Positions 33,170-42,689 of a stretch of 64,000 nucleotides of DNA are shown in pieces. Under the pieces are notes generated by a model. It did no database searches. It was not told the DNA's origin and worked only from the letters and a program-made list of their open reading frames with translations. The position numbers and the translations under genes were made by a program. Within the stretch, counting starts at the first letter, position 1; each line of letters starts with the position of its first letter. The stretch covers positions 726,001 to 790,000 of the forward strand of contig JAEMWC010000140.1 in NCBI GenBank assembly GCA_016490735.1. Direction: 5' to 3'. The DNA comes from Pachyseris speciosa (lineage: Eukaryota; Cnidaria; Anthozoa; Scleractinia; Pachyseridae).

Positions 33170-36100
33170 TATCATCATTTCCATCATAAACTTCATCATC
33201 CTTCCCATCACCACTGTTATCATCATCACTTGACTCCAGTGATGCCTTTTGCTAAGGCTGAGAAAATGTCAGTATCACTGAAAAAAGTCCTTCTTATCAC
33301 GGTGTTGATGTAGATGGTTTACAATTTAAAAACTTCTCATGGAATTGTATTCGAAATATGGTAAATCATTCTTTGCTCAAAACTAAAGACAAAATAATAT
33401 ATTTTGAAAGTCATATTGAAGAGAAATGTACAAATTTACAATAACTTTATTATTGAATAAGTCTCCCAAAGGGGATGATCCTTCCGGCCTAAGAAATCAT
33501 CAGAGTCATCATCACCTTCTCCACTAGCACCACACACCTGCATTATTATCATCATCATCTCACACTATAATGTATGAAAAAATACATAACTTTATATAAG
33601 GTTCAGTAAATGGAAAGATTAACATGCAAATTTAACCCATTGGCGCCAGCCATTTTTATGTTTTTGGAGTAATTTTCCACCTATAAACGACCCATAGCAT
33701 TTTCGTGACTCTTTATTTGAAAACTACATGGAAAAGTGGTGCTGTCCTAAGGCACTGGAGGCTCAAGGTTTCTGAAAACGTCATTCTGACGTAGCTATTT
33801 TTTTATCCGAGCTACAAGAACACCGCAAGTTCGGTTTGCTTGCAATTTTTGCTAAGTTTACAGCCATTTTTCATCTTTAGTGGCTGCCTGATAAGCATAA
33901 TGAAGTGTGACGGTAGCTAAGAGTCCACTTTCTCAAAGAATCTTGCAAGGTGATGTACTTTGATGTCGAATTTGGCTTGTTACTCGACAAACTGGGAATT
34001 TGGCCGGTCAGACACTTAGTACCTTTGGGACTCGACTATTGATGAATTTCTCGACCTACCACCGCATATTTTTGGAATTTTTGTGAGCACTGAAGATGAC
34101 CACAAGCACGAACTTTTGGCAGTAGGTTGGAGTGGCTGTAGACTTAGTTTATATGTGAAAGAATTAGGGCAAGGAACGGGTGCTGTCAAAAATTCTCATT
34201 ATTTCCCAGCAAGCAATGCAGTCAAGATGTTGAAAAGGCCCGAATGCACTGGAACAAAAGGCTGTATCCACACTCAGGAGAAGAATATGAACAAAAAAAG
34301 TCATTTCTAAGCTAGAACAAGGACTGAATTTTGTTATGATGGTTGAAGTTTGGTTTTTCGACGATGATTTCTTTAAAAAAGGGCCATTTTCATTGTTTCT
34401 CTTTGATGTTAAAAACGGTCAGTTTCATTCTTGTCCAAACTCAAAGGTTACACTTAACATTTCTTGCATTTATTGGATATCCAAATTTAAAGGCATTCCA
34501 TTTCGTGCTCACAACTGACAGTTAAGGCAATATTCATGCGATTGAGAAAGTTGCAATGTTTTATAGCATGAGAGTCTTGTGCGGCCGGTTTTGGCCGGCA
34601 CGGGTGCCAATGGGTTAAGCAAGGTACGTCTAACTTGATATTCCATATTCTCCTCATCAGTTCATTCAAAGAGACAGCGTTTTGTTTGCACAGCTGTACA
34701 TGTAGATTTAACTTAAAAGCTTTTAAAACAAAATAAAGTGGCCATCATTTTGCTTTTAAAAATGGATATAATTATGTACATGACAAATGAGCTTAAATTA
34801 GATGTGTGCAAGTTGCTAATTGTTGGTGTGCTAGACTCCAGTAAAATAATACTGCATACAAATACCACTTAAATTAATGCTTACTTACAATCCAAGCTCG
34901 AATTCCATTTACATTCCAGCTAGAAATTTTGAAATTCCACTTCCTGAAAGAGGCACAACTTAATAAGTAAGTAGTAGTAGTAGTAGTAGTAGTAGCAAGT
35001 AGTAGTAGTAGTGTAGTAGTAGTATTTAATGAGGATGCCAACATCATGAAGTGGTTTACAGAAGGGTCCTCAAAAGAATACTAAGTTGAGATTAAGACCT
35101 AGCTAAACATACAAAATGTAAAAGATTAAAAGAATAATATACAATCATTAAGTAACACATATAACTAGCTAAAAATACAAGAATGTAAAAGATAAAAGAA
35201 TATACAAAGGGTAAAAAGCAAAGAATGTCATTAAGAATCAAAGATAACTTTGGACAGGCCACGTTTAAAAGCAGGTGTCTAACCCGTTCCATATATCAGC
35301 GCTAAAAGTGACCCCATCTTCTTGTGGCACTGGATTTATGAATGTCATTTCTTGATCTTGTGTAGTAACTATGAAAATCACCATTGAATGTGACAGGGAT
35401 AGAGTGACAGAAATGGTTGTTAATTAACTTATACATTAAAATAGCATGATGTTCCTTTCTACGTAGTAATAATGGCTTCCAGCCAAGTCTCTTTAGCACC
35501 TCAGCTGCAGAAGAATGCGCAGGAAGATCTCAAATGAGGCGAGCGGCCTTATTCTGTAACACTTGTAGCTCAGACATTAAGGAGGCATTTCTGATCTCCC
35601 CAAATGATATCCCCACAGTCAAAAAGAGGTAAAATGAAACTATTAAAAACATAATTCTAGCATTGAGGGGGAGGCAAGATTTAATATGCCTTAAGAGACC
35701 TAACTTTTTACTGATCTTACCACGAATGTAATCAATGTGGTCAGTCCAGGAAAACCGGTTATTAATCACAATACCCAAGTACATATAAGAATCTACATTA
35801 TCGAGAGGGATATCATCAGCAAAAATAAGGATGGACCCAACTTTGCTTAAGCAGAAACTACTACCAATAAGTAAAACTTTGCATTTCTTAACATTCAGAG
35901 TAAGTTGGTTAGCCCAAAGCCATTTACACATAATTACTCTTAAGTCAGCATTAATCTTGCTTTGTAAGTCCACAGTACATTTGGAGGCAAGATATAGAAC
36001 AATGTCATCTGCATATAAAGTGACATGACAGAACTGCAAAACGCCAAGTAGATCATTCGTGTAGATTATAAATAGAAGCGGGCCAAACATTGAGCCTTGA

Positions 36101-39100
36101 GCAACGCCAATTGAAACAGGGGCAACTTCGGAGCATACAATTCATTACAGCTGGTCACTTGTTTTCTGTTCGTTAACAACTTCGGAGCATACAATTCATT
36201 ACAGCTGGTCACTTGTTTTCTGTTCGTTAAGAATGAAGTGAACCAGGCTTTGGCAGCATCATCAACACCATAATTTGAGAGCTGAATCTGAAGCAGTATT
36301 GTGTGATTGACAGTGTCAAACACTTTGGCAAGGTCTAAGAATACAGCACCAGTCAGACAACCATTGACCATGGAGTGAAGAATCTGATCAGAAAGCTGAG
36401 AGGCAGCAGTAACAGTAGACAACTTTAATCTAAATCCAAACTGGTTGGGTGAAATTAAATTATTCTAAGTTAGATATGCATAATACTGAGTGTGAAACGC
36501 CTTCTCTAAGATCTTGCTTATAGTCGACAGAATGGAAATTGGCCTGTAATTAGAAGCGTTCTGTTTATCACCCTTTTTAAACAAGGGTATAACCTTTGCT
36601 GTTTTCAATAAATTACAGAAGGAAACGTTCTTGTTTGAAGGGATAAATTAAATAAGGCCATTAAAGAAGGAGTAATAACGTCCACAGCATCTTTTAGAAG
36701 ACGCACACTAACTTTGTCAAGACTAACAGCCTTATTAGTTTTCAATAAACTGATGGATCTTGAAACAAAATCTTCACTAATCAGTTGTAACATAAAGGTA
36801 GAATGGCAGACCATAACTTTTAGTTTAGCTGTGTGCGGCTCAGGAACAATCTTTTGCCCAAGAAATTTTCCCATGTTCATGAAGAATGACTTGTATTGAA
36901 AACATCCACAACATCTTTTAGAAGATGTGCGCTAATTTTGCCGAGACCAACAGCCTTATTAGTTTTGAAACAAAATCTTCACTAATCGTGTTGTAACGTA
37001 AAGTAGAATGGCAGACCATAGCTTTAGCTGTGTGCTGCTCAGGAACAATCTTTCCGCAAGAAATTTTCCCACATTCATGAAGAATGACTTGTATTAAAAG
37101 CCGAGGCAATAGATTGCCGCTCAACAAGAGATTTACAGTTTTTTTGTTCACTTAATCAAAACAGCTTCATTGCATTATTTAGGTCTTGCAAACAGAAAAA
37201 TTTATAGAATCGTGGCAATAAATTGCCACTCCTCCACCAGCCTTTCTTTGGCGAATCCTGCCTCACACAGCTATAGCCAGGCATAACAATCTCATCATCA
37301 GTCACCATGTCATTTAGCCAAGTCTCCGAGAATGATAATATATCAAACGACTTTGCACTGCCCATAACGAGGTTCACTTGATCCATCTTGTTGTAGCAGA
37401 CTACGAAATTAAGATGAAGCTAGAGCTAATCCTCTACTTTTTAGGCCAAACAATAATCAGAATCGTTTAATTGAAATGTAGGACCAAGTTGAGGACAGAT
37501 ATCACCAGCTACATGTAATAGTATAAGACCCGCAGCACACAGACTAAGCTGTGTACATAATGTTCAGGATTCTGTAGGCCTTGAGTGAGGGAACAGTAGT
37601 GTCCGAGACAACATAACGCGATTTCTCAAACATCTTTACCGCCAGGGTAAAACTTGACAATCATAACCAGCACTCAACATCATGTAGATTGAGCTTTTAT
37701 GAAGATTTATATCATAGTTGAACCGACGAAATATCAAGAATAAAATACAGCAGAAGGGAAAATTTGCTGAGCGCCTGCTTCGCATGTGTGCCGACCATCT
37801 TGAACTGGCTGAATTGCCCAGTACTGTACATGTCTGAGGAGAATCTAGCTTCAGTTTGATTTTTTAGCCAGACATTGAAAACTGGGCATCCAGAAGGCAT
37901 GTTTTCCCATAAAATTATGAGAGATTAAAACTTGCTTCAGTTACAACCTAATTTTCCAAATATTTGTAAGGTAATAAAAACAGTCAGGTAAATATGCACC
38001 AATAAACCACCCACGCATTGTTATGATTGTTGACCAATAATGGCAATCTTTGTAACAATAATTATTTGCCTGCTTAAACTTGTTACTTATAAGCGCAAAA
38101 TTCATTAAAAATATGATCTAATGCCTGCTCAATGTAAACAAGTGATGGGCTCAATGGAAAAAGGGCATACAGTCTAAGTGACAATATTTTATTATTTTGG
38201 CTTTCAAAATTCAGATTTCTTTGAACAAACCTTTAATTTTCACTGGTTATGATATATAGATCAGAGGCAAACTTCTACATTTATTTGTCATTTTGAGGGC
38301 CTGGATTTACAACTACAAGTACATGAGCTGAAGTGGCACATAAATGACCTCTTTTTGTTTCTCTGTTTGAAGCCAAACAAAACAATTCACCAAGTCTGAT
38401 GCATCAGATCCCTTTTTTTTCTGTTTCTTGAGTTCTTGGCGACAGCAATTTGACAAATTCAAGCATTCAGGTCACAAAATAAACATGCACAGAACAACAT
38501 AGGGTTTTATTAAGGGCAAGGCACTCTGCAAATTGGTTGGCTGTAAACACAGTTTTACACTTCTGCAAGAGGACATCAAGGTAATTTTTTCATCATCATT
38601 ATTAAAAACACAGAATCCCATTCATAAAAATGCTTTTCCAGAGAGCCGTGCAAAAACCATGCCATAAACAGTATTAGATAAATATAATAAATAATAATTA
38701 AGGTCCTACTCAGTTACAAATGTGAGATAAAAGATTTCAAGTTTGTCTGTCCTTTAATAGTATTAGATAGACTATTCCAGAGAAGAGCCCCTCTATAATG
38801 GTAGCTGTTTTTACCAGCTTCAGCATATGGTCTTGGTACAAATAAATTATGTTTGTGGTGAAGAAGTGTATAAACCAAAACATATTTGCCCGCCTGTGAA
38901 AAGTAATTGAAGGGCTGAGAGCATAAACTGCCTATGTGTAATATTAGGTAGATTCGATTTTGCTAAGAAATGAAACAAAAGTCACATGCAAAAAATTTGT
39001 TTCATTTCCGAGGAAAATCAATAAACAACCTAAAATTACACATAGGCAGTTTACACTCTATGCCCTTCATAAGTCTGCCTTATTAACATGCATGGAGCAA

Positions 39101-42100
39101 TGCCCAAGGGTATTCTTTATGCGCAATGAGCCTTTTCAACTCATAAACAGCCCATAAGATGCCCATCCAACGCTTATTACCAGTGTTTTGCTTACTGATA
39201 GTGCTCAAGAAGCTTCCTTAGCTGGAAAAGAGTGTATAACATTCTGGGTTGACTTAAAAACAGCACACAGCAGCCTTGGTTAACCTTGAGCCAGCGTGCA
39301 TAGATTTTGTCTGACTTGAAAACAGCACTCAAAAGATTTAGGGTTATTGTTAAGTTTAGAGTTAGGGTTAAAATTAGGGCTAGGGTTAGCGTGGGGTTTT
39401 TAGGGCTTAAGGTTAGAGTTAGGGTTAGGGTTAGAGCTAGGATTAGGGTTAGGGTTAGAGCTAGGGTTACGGTTAGGGTTAGAGCTCGGGTTAGGGTTAG
39501 GGTTAGAGCTAGGGATAGGGTTCGGCCTAGGGCATTGCAAACGTTAACATTAAGAGTTAAAAGGGCAAGCTGTTTTCCGTCGGTTTCCACTTCGAAACAG
39601 AGCTTTGACTGGCGTTTCGCAGTGCTTTGGTCATTATTGAAACGATTTTGAAGGGTTCATTTTCGTTGTCAAATGGAACCAGTGCAATGAAATCGTATCA
39701 CAAATCAACGTAAATGACGACAGTGAAAAAAATTGGAACAAAAAACTTCACTATTTTAGTTTGCTTCTAGATGTAAATATTTGCATAAGATGTGAAATTT
39801 AATCCCTATCGTCTGATGCGTAACACAACGACTTGTTAAAATAATTATCTTGCGTGCAATTACTTTTTGCTGGTGTTTATCTCGCTTGAAATACGTTTTG
39901 CTGATGCTTACAAGCCTCCATATAATCAAAAAACGACGCAAAACTGATTTATATGTTGAAATTCGGCAGTATGTCTGCCTGTGTTTACATAACAACTCAA
40001 TGGCCGACCACAAGTAATATTTTCCACGTGCGCCAATGCAACTTTTCCCTGGATTGTTTTCAAGATACTCATCGAAAACGGACGGACTTCTCATCATGCT
40101 GATTTCCCTCTCTCAGATTAATTCTCTGTACTGTTTCCGAATTTTGACGAACTGTTTCACGGCTTCGATGGCCTGCGAGACAGCACCCACTTTGGCCACA
40201 ATGAATTGTGGGGCTGTTATGCCCTCCGTGAGCGAAAGACACTCTGCAAACATCACTGAGTTTTTTTGCGGCAACCTTTCAGAAATGGACCAAGGCTACC
40301 AAACCGAGCTGCTTTTTAGACGAGAGATGTTTTCAGAGTTTTTTTCCTGCCCGGCTCTTAATCTCTACTCCCCAACTGGAGAGACATAGAGAAAACACAA
40401 CTGGCTTCTTTCAGCTGTGTTAGACTTGCGGGTCTAAAGACTTCATGATGTCCCTTGACCACCGAGCGAAGAGGCAAACTCACATAATTCAATTAAACCA
40501 AACAAGCTAGCGTGGATTGAGTCAGGAGCTTCAGCAGGCACGTCGTGTAAGTATCAATGTTTTAACTGCCAAAATGTTTAGTCTACGTCACACTATGGAA
40601 AAATCCTTTCTACCTGTCAATCATTTCATGTCCAGTTTCAGTTTTACCCTTCAGTTACAAGCATTTGGCGCTTAGTTTTCAAATAAAGAATACCCTTGGG
40701 CATTGCTTCATGAATGTTAATAAGGCAGACTTATGAAGGGCTAAGAGCATAAACTGCCTACGTGTAATTTTAAGTCGTTTTTCGATTTTGCTCGGAAATG
40801 AAACAAAAATCAGTTAATAAAAATACTGGACAATGTTTTTGAATCGAATTGTTTGCATGTCACATGCAAAAATTTGTTTCATTTCCGAGGGACATTGAAA
40901 AACGACCTAAAATTACACATAGGCAATTTATGCTCTCAGCCCTTCAATTGCCTTCCTGCTCAAAACCTTAATGAAACCACTGACAGTGCATTAAATAAAG
41001 TAGAGTACATAAATTTAGTGAAATTTCTATTCTCAACGCAAATCCTGATTGACGTCCTTTTCCCACAAGCACAAATACGTTATTCACCAAATTGACTAAA
41101 TGTACAGTACAACACACAAACCCAGCAGATGAGGTTAGAACTGATGATAAAGCGTCTTTAGTACTCACTTATCTGTAGCAGCGCATGTGAAGTCAGTCTC
41201 TTCTTCACCTCAATGTCTTCGCTTGACTCATGTTCTGCTTCATCAGAGCTTTCTTTTTTAGCTTTCTTAGATTTAGGTTCACCTTCATCGCCTTTTCTTC
41301 CCTTGGCAGGGTGCTTACCCTTTCCCTTCCCCTCCTGAAAATTAACATCAAGATCACTCAATAGAAATAAATATGGCTGATTGCCAGGACACAGCAATAA
41401 CAGCTTTTACCATATTATCTTTGTGCACCTTGTTGCAGTGAACGTTCACCACAAAGTTATCGTATGATACATTAGTGCCTGATAATGCTGTATTAAGATA
41501 TGAAATCACGCTGTATTTCCTGTATCATTCCATTAAATGCTCATATTTTTGACAGGTTAAAATTCATTTATTCCAAAATGGGGTTCCATCAGAATATAAT
41601 TAGTTTCTTCCAATTTGCCTTTGTTGTGGTTCAATTTCTATTTGCCTTTGTTTGGTATCATACCCTGTACTTTACCATACACAAGTACAATAGAAAATAA
41701 ACTGAACCAAGGATAAAATTGAATTACAACACCTTCATCACAAATTGGGAAATTAGGTTATCTAAAATAAAAATAAAAAAATTGCAATTTGGTGCACCAA
41801 CCACTATCAAAAGGAACTAGAAACAGCCTTGCGAGCGTCACTCAGTCCGGGTATTCAGTCCTCATCAATTAGCCCTAATTCCGGTGATTTTTCTTCATTT
41901 AGTAATTTACGCAGTCTTGTGATGTATAAATACCTTCTCTGATTCCAATAAAGTAGAAGTTTTTACATTTCAAGTCCAAGTAGTTGTTGTGGTGGATATG
42001 GTGAAATATTAATGCCATAGTGAAATAGTCTTGATCAGTCTTGAGATTTTACAAAACCTTTCCTTCCACAGATCGCTGCAGATGGGTGCAAACCACTCCA

Positions 42101-42192
42101 CACGCAAAAGACTATTAAAAAAATATTAAGTACGCTTGAAATAGGAAATATTCTGTGAACACGAATGCTTACCTTACCTTTTTCGGCGGCAT
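25214..42192 (-). CDS. APEX1: AP endonuclease 1 (APEX1/exonuclease III family), 11 exons
   Basis: Base-excision-repair enzyme that cleaves DNA 5' to abasic sites; nuclear by family knowledge. Exons (minus, 5' to 3'): 42192-42178, 41334-41169, 34943-34889, 32082-31993, 31887-31820, 31294-31260, 29509-29438, 29279-29250, 28547-28435, 27546-27366, 25349-25214, all with GT-AG borders except for the two doubtful junctions below. Lys-rich N-terminus ([20 protein letters not shown]) fits a nuclear signal. Motifs: [17 protein letters not shown] (Glu for metal), [19 protein letters not shown] (Asp/Asn), [15 protein letters not shown], and GSDHCPV (catalytic His). The mammalian redox Cys is Ser (FKISSWN). 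Exons total 961 nt; one base is missing at the junctions after 41169 and after 29250. Restoring both gives 321 codons, 320 aa, against 318 in human. Confidence 0.92.
25411..26401. mobile_element. TTAA-flanked non-autonomous element (piggyBac-like), last APEX1 intron
   Basis: TTAA at 25407-25410 and 26402-26405 flank imperfect inverted termini CCCTTTCACT and (reverse complement) TCCTTTAACT. The interior is homologous to the element at 62867-63802. Shared text includes TTTTTCGAGC.ATTTTCC near the left and GATTCC.GG.CCT..CA.GGCAATTT in the middle. No transposase frame. Confidence 0.7.
26420..26700. repeat. Dispersed-repeat-like segment with many ATTGG/CCAAT words
   Basis: Contains TTTGTGATTGGTCAG, CCAATGAGACGCAAACC, CTGATTGGTTAATT, TGTGATTGGCC and TTTGGTTTTGGTTTTA in a spacing that recalls a widespread animal repeat. 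The class is uncertain. It is not coding. Confidence 0.4.
26970..27291. repeat. (CAGG)n/(CGGG)n minisatellite
   Basis: About 320 bp of GGCAGGCAGGCGGGCAGG-type repeat in the APEX1-type intron, with A substitutions. Long Pro/Cys/Leu frames on the minus strand are artefacts of the repeat. Confidence 0.95.
27366..27546 (-). CDS. APEX1: APEX1-type exon 10
   Basis: 181 bp. Encodes [19 protein letters not shown], then [19 protein letters not shown], then [15 protein letters not shown], whose Trp codon is split with exon 11. Acceptor TTTGTTTAG, donor GTAAGT. Confidence 0.96.
27690..28230 (-). mobile_element. LINE 3'-end fragment with stem-loop and (GTT)n tail
   Basis: On the minus strand the segment ends in ACGAATAAACGTTGTTGTTG at about 27690. 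A perfect 10-bp stem (GGTCACCCAA 27797-27806 / TTGGGTGACC 27816-27825) and a (TTTA)n tract (27925-27962) lie upstream. The stem-loop plus simple tail matches the 3' ends of the other LINEs here. No reverse transcriptase remains. Confidence 0.5.
28435..28547 (-). CDS. APEX1: APEX1-type exon 9 (GDLN)
   Basis: 113 bp. Encodes [18 protein letters not shown] and then [20 protein letters not shown] holds the catalytic Asp and the substrate-orienting Asn. Donor GTGAGA. Confidence 0.95.
28655..28720 (+). repeat. tRNA-like SINE fragment
   Basis: CAGTCAGTAAGAGCTCC resembles an RNA polymerase III A box, and 33 bp later CGGGTTCAAACACC matches a B box (GGTTCRANNCC) with one inserted base. There is no cloverleaf acceptor stem, so it is probably a tRNA-derived SINE remnant and not a tRNA. 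Confidence 0.35.
29250..29279 (-). CDS. APEX1: APEX1-type microexon 8 (30 bp)
   Basis: Acceptor GCGTTTAG, donor GTAATA. Encodes (S)[11 protein letters not shown] and N of YVPN are active-site residues. As written it ends one base short of the phase needed by exon 9; a fourth C in TACCCAG would give PRLGYR, matching human VRLEYR. Confidence 0.85.
29438..29509 (-). CDS. APEX1: APEX1-type exon 7
   Basis: 72 bp; encodes [20 protein letters not shown] and VTS. Acceptor TTTCAAG, donor GTGAGT. Clear match to human [21 protein letters not shown]. Confidence 0.95.
30064..30730. mobile_element. 667-bp TTAA-flanked MITE with 24-bp TIRs
   Basis: Termini GGTTACTGCCTACCTTTGAG and (reverse complement of the right end) GGGTACTTCCTACCTTCAAG match at most positions. 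Each is abutted by TTAA (30060-30063, 30731-30734). Non-coding. Target type as for piggyBac. Confidence 0.8.
30735..30827. mobile_element. 93-bp TTAA-flanked mini-element
   Basis: CCCTTTCACTACCAAGGG at 30735 and the inverse TTGTGGTGAAAGGG at 30827 are flanked by TTAA. The left TTAA (30731-30734) is shared with the 667-bp element, so the two sit end to end. Confidence 0.75.
31260..31294 (-). CDS. APEX1: APEX1-type exon 6 (35 bp)
   Basis: TTTTTTGCAG acceptor, GTTAGT donor; encodes [11 protein letters not shown]. The phase joins exactly to exons 5 and 7. Compared with the human protein, the three residues LLS between GVG and this segment are absent. Confidence 0.85.
31612..31682. repeat. (AT)n microsatellite
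   Basis: About 70 bp of alternating AT with one interruption, in the APEX1-type intron. Confidence 0.95.
31820..31887 (-). CDS. APEX1: APEX1-type exon 5
   Basis: 68 bp. Encodes [20 protein letters not shown] and GVG (phase 2 end). Matches human Y(W)..KEGYSGVG. Confidence 0.92.
31993..32082 (-). CDS. APEX1: APEX1-type exon 4 (QETKC)
   Basis: 90 bp, phase 0 at both ends. Encodes [16 protein letters not shown] followed by [14 protein letters not shown]. The Glu of QETK is the conserved metal ligand. Confidence 0.95.
32162..32481. mobile_element. Element with G-run/C-run inverted ends
   Basis: Starts GAGGGGGGGGGGGAGGTACTCCC and ends GGGAGTACCCCCCCCCC, so GGAGGTACTCCC-type ends are inverted around ~300 bp. 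The interior repeats ATAGGGTA and GGTCT(G/C)AAATAGGGTA. Probably a MITE. A related motif (ACCCAAGCACCTCCCCCCC) ends the segment at 44090-44455. Confidence 0.55.
32830..33165 (+). mobile_element. LINE-like 3' tail ending in (TTA)n
   Basis: A T-rich segment leads into TGTATAAACATTTGTTGTTG and then (TTA)n at 33128-33163, the layout of a CR1/L2 3' UTR. No protein text is left, so the class is uncertain. Confidence 0.35.
33636..34614. mobile_element. 979-bp TTAA-flanked element with CCCATTGGC termini
   Basis: TTAA (33632-33635, 34615-34618) flanks termini CCCATTGGCGCCAGCC and (reverse complement) CCCATTGGCACCCGTGCCGG. One interior frame (about 34040-34310) reads [16 protein letters not shown] then [20 protein letters not shown]. 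It is protein-like but unrecognised and broken. Same target type as the other TTAA elements. Confidence 0.8.
34889..34943 (-). CDS. APEX1: APEX1-type exon 3 (first catalytic strand)
   Basis: 55 bp, TTTCAG acceptor, GTAAGT donor. Encodes [18 protein letters not shown]. The Asn of NVNG is the metal/active-site Asn. The mammalian redox Cys position is Ser. Confidence 0.95.
35302..36422 (-). pseudogene. LINE reverse transcriptase, broken
   Basis: The longest open part, 35530-36090, carries the YADD catalytic box intact and the thumb region ([20 protein letters not shown]). The upstream A-motif block (36066-36422) is in another frame, and the C-terminal part (35302-35499) in a third. Confidence 0.85.
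36125..36232. repeat. 54-bp exact tandem duplication
   Basis: AACTTCGGAGCATACAATTC...TTCTGTTCGTTAA is present twice in immediate succession, practically identical, inside the LINE reverse transcriptase. Confidence 0.9.
36680..37100. repeat. ~210-bp tandem duplication within the LINE
   Basis: CATCTTTTAGAAGA, CAACAGCCTTATTAGTTTT, GTAGAATGGCAGACCATA, GCTCAGGAACAATCTTT and ATGAAGAATGACTTGTATT occur in order in both 36680-36898 and 36906-37100. Confidence 0.85.
38690..38890 (-). pseudogene. LINE reverse transcriptase C-terminal fragment
   Basis: The minus strand reads [19 protein letters not shown], then [20 protein letters not shown] and a stop. The VPRP..G..SF.YRGA.LWNSLP pattern is the conserved end of CR1/L2-type polyproteins. 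An A/T-rich tail follows at the left edge. Confidence 0.75.
38908..39121. mobile_element. Foldback element, copy A (inverted to 40682-40951)
   Basis: GGGCTGAGAGCATAAACTGC ... TTGTTTCATTTCC ... GCAGTTTACACTCTATGCCC folds on itself. The flank AAGTCTGCCTTATTAACATG...GCCCAAGGGTATTC is shared, inverted, with copy B. Confidence 0.8.
39340..39540. repeat. Interstitial telomere-like tract, degenerate (TTAGGG)n
   Basis: Repeats of GGTTAGGGTTAGAGCTAGGG and TTAGGGTTAGGG over about 200 bp on the plus strand. TTAGGG is the usual animal telomere unit. Flanked by the two inverted foldback copies, within an intron of the APEX1-type gene. Confidence 0.9.
39756..40330 (-). pseudogene. Unrecognised decayed coding segment
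   Basis: The minus strand gives [29 protein letters not shown], one stop, then [15 protein letters not shown] and [19 protein letters not shown]. The text is protein-like over ~190 residues with a single stop, but I do not recognise the family. It may be a fragment of a mobile-element protein or a retrocopy. Confidence 0.3.
40682..40951. mobile_element. Foldback element, copy B
   Basis: Arms GGGCTAAGAGCATAAACTGC...CGATTTTGCTCGGAAATGAA and TTCATTTCCGAGGGACATTG...GCAATTTATGCTCTCAGCCC pair around a short core. Inverted relative of 38908-39121. Confidence 0.8.
41169..41334 (-). CDS. APEX1: APEX1-type exon 2 (basic/acidic N-terminal tail)
   Basis: Acceptor TTTTCAG, then [20 protein letters not shown] and an [12 protein letters not shown] stretch. 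Charged and low-complexity, as expected for the disordered tail. The donor reads ATAA|GTGAGT. Phase demands one more base, and AAG|GTGAGT would be a perfect donor, so a G may be missing. Confidence 0.8.
42178..42192 (-). CDS. APEX1: APEX1-type exon 1 (start codon)
   Basis: Encodes MPPKK and ends at a strong donor, GTAAGG. The ATG follows AGAGAAGC. It joins in phase 0 to the Lys-rich exon 2. The M-P-(P/K)-K-(K/R) start resembles human MPKRGKK. Confidence 0.75.
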
Positions 42193-42689
42193 GCTTCTCT
42201 GTTTATCTCCACAATCGATCAACACTCCTTGCTCGCCCCAATTTCCCGCCAGGGACGATATTTCCTTCATGTATTCATCACCAATTATAGTTACCTCTTC
42301 GAATGGGAAATGAGAATGCTAGAGTGCTTTACAAACAAACAGTATTTTGCTCCCTCAGGTAGCTGAATGAAGTGTTTTCGTATTATACAATGGACGGTGT
42401 ATACTCGTGTTTTTATCGGTCTAGAGGAGTTACGATTAAAGCATAGATGCACAATGACGTCTTAATTAATAATAGTTCTAGTCTGATTTTGAGTATTATT
42501 GATATATTTTTTTATCAAATCAACGGATACATCTCTGCGAAATGTTTTTTATGGAATACTAACGCAACAATGCCCTTTACTTAATGTGTTTTTGTGGGGC
42601 TGCAGAAAAAGACAAATTAATCCGGAAATTACCGCCCTCAAGAACAAAATTGTTCTCAAATACGCGCAGAAAGAAAAATCAACAACACG

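Larger units (their letters stand above)
34971..37390 (-). mobile_element. CR1/L2-type LINE fragment, rearranged, in APEX1-type intron 2
   Basis: The endonuclease segment (about 37156-37390) reads [20 protein letters not shown]. The reverse transcriptase (36422 to 35302) has [47 protein letters not shown] and NKAARLI followed by [20 protein letters not shown]. The 3' end near 35000 has a (TAC)n tail. Internal tandem duplications are at 36125-36232 and 36680-37100. Many stops; inactive. Confidence 0.85.

Noticed and set aside
39192..39651. Leu-Thr repeat (minus) and Arg-Val repeat (plus) frames
   Set aside because: Translation of the degenerate TTAGGG tract on both strands.
34943..41169. An additional APEX1 exon between exons 2 and 3 to explain the phase gap
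   Set aside because: No segment with matching protein text and splice sites was seen. A single missing G at the donor explains the gap more simply.
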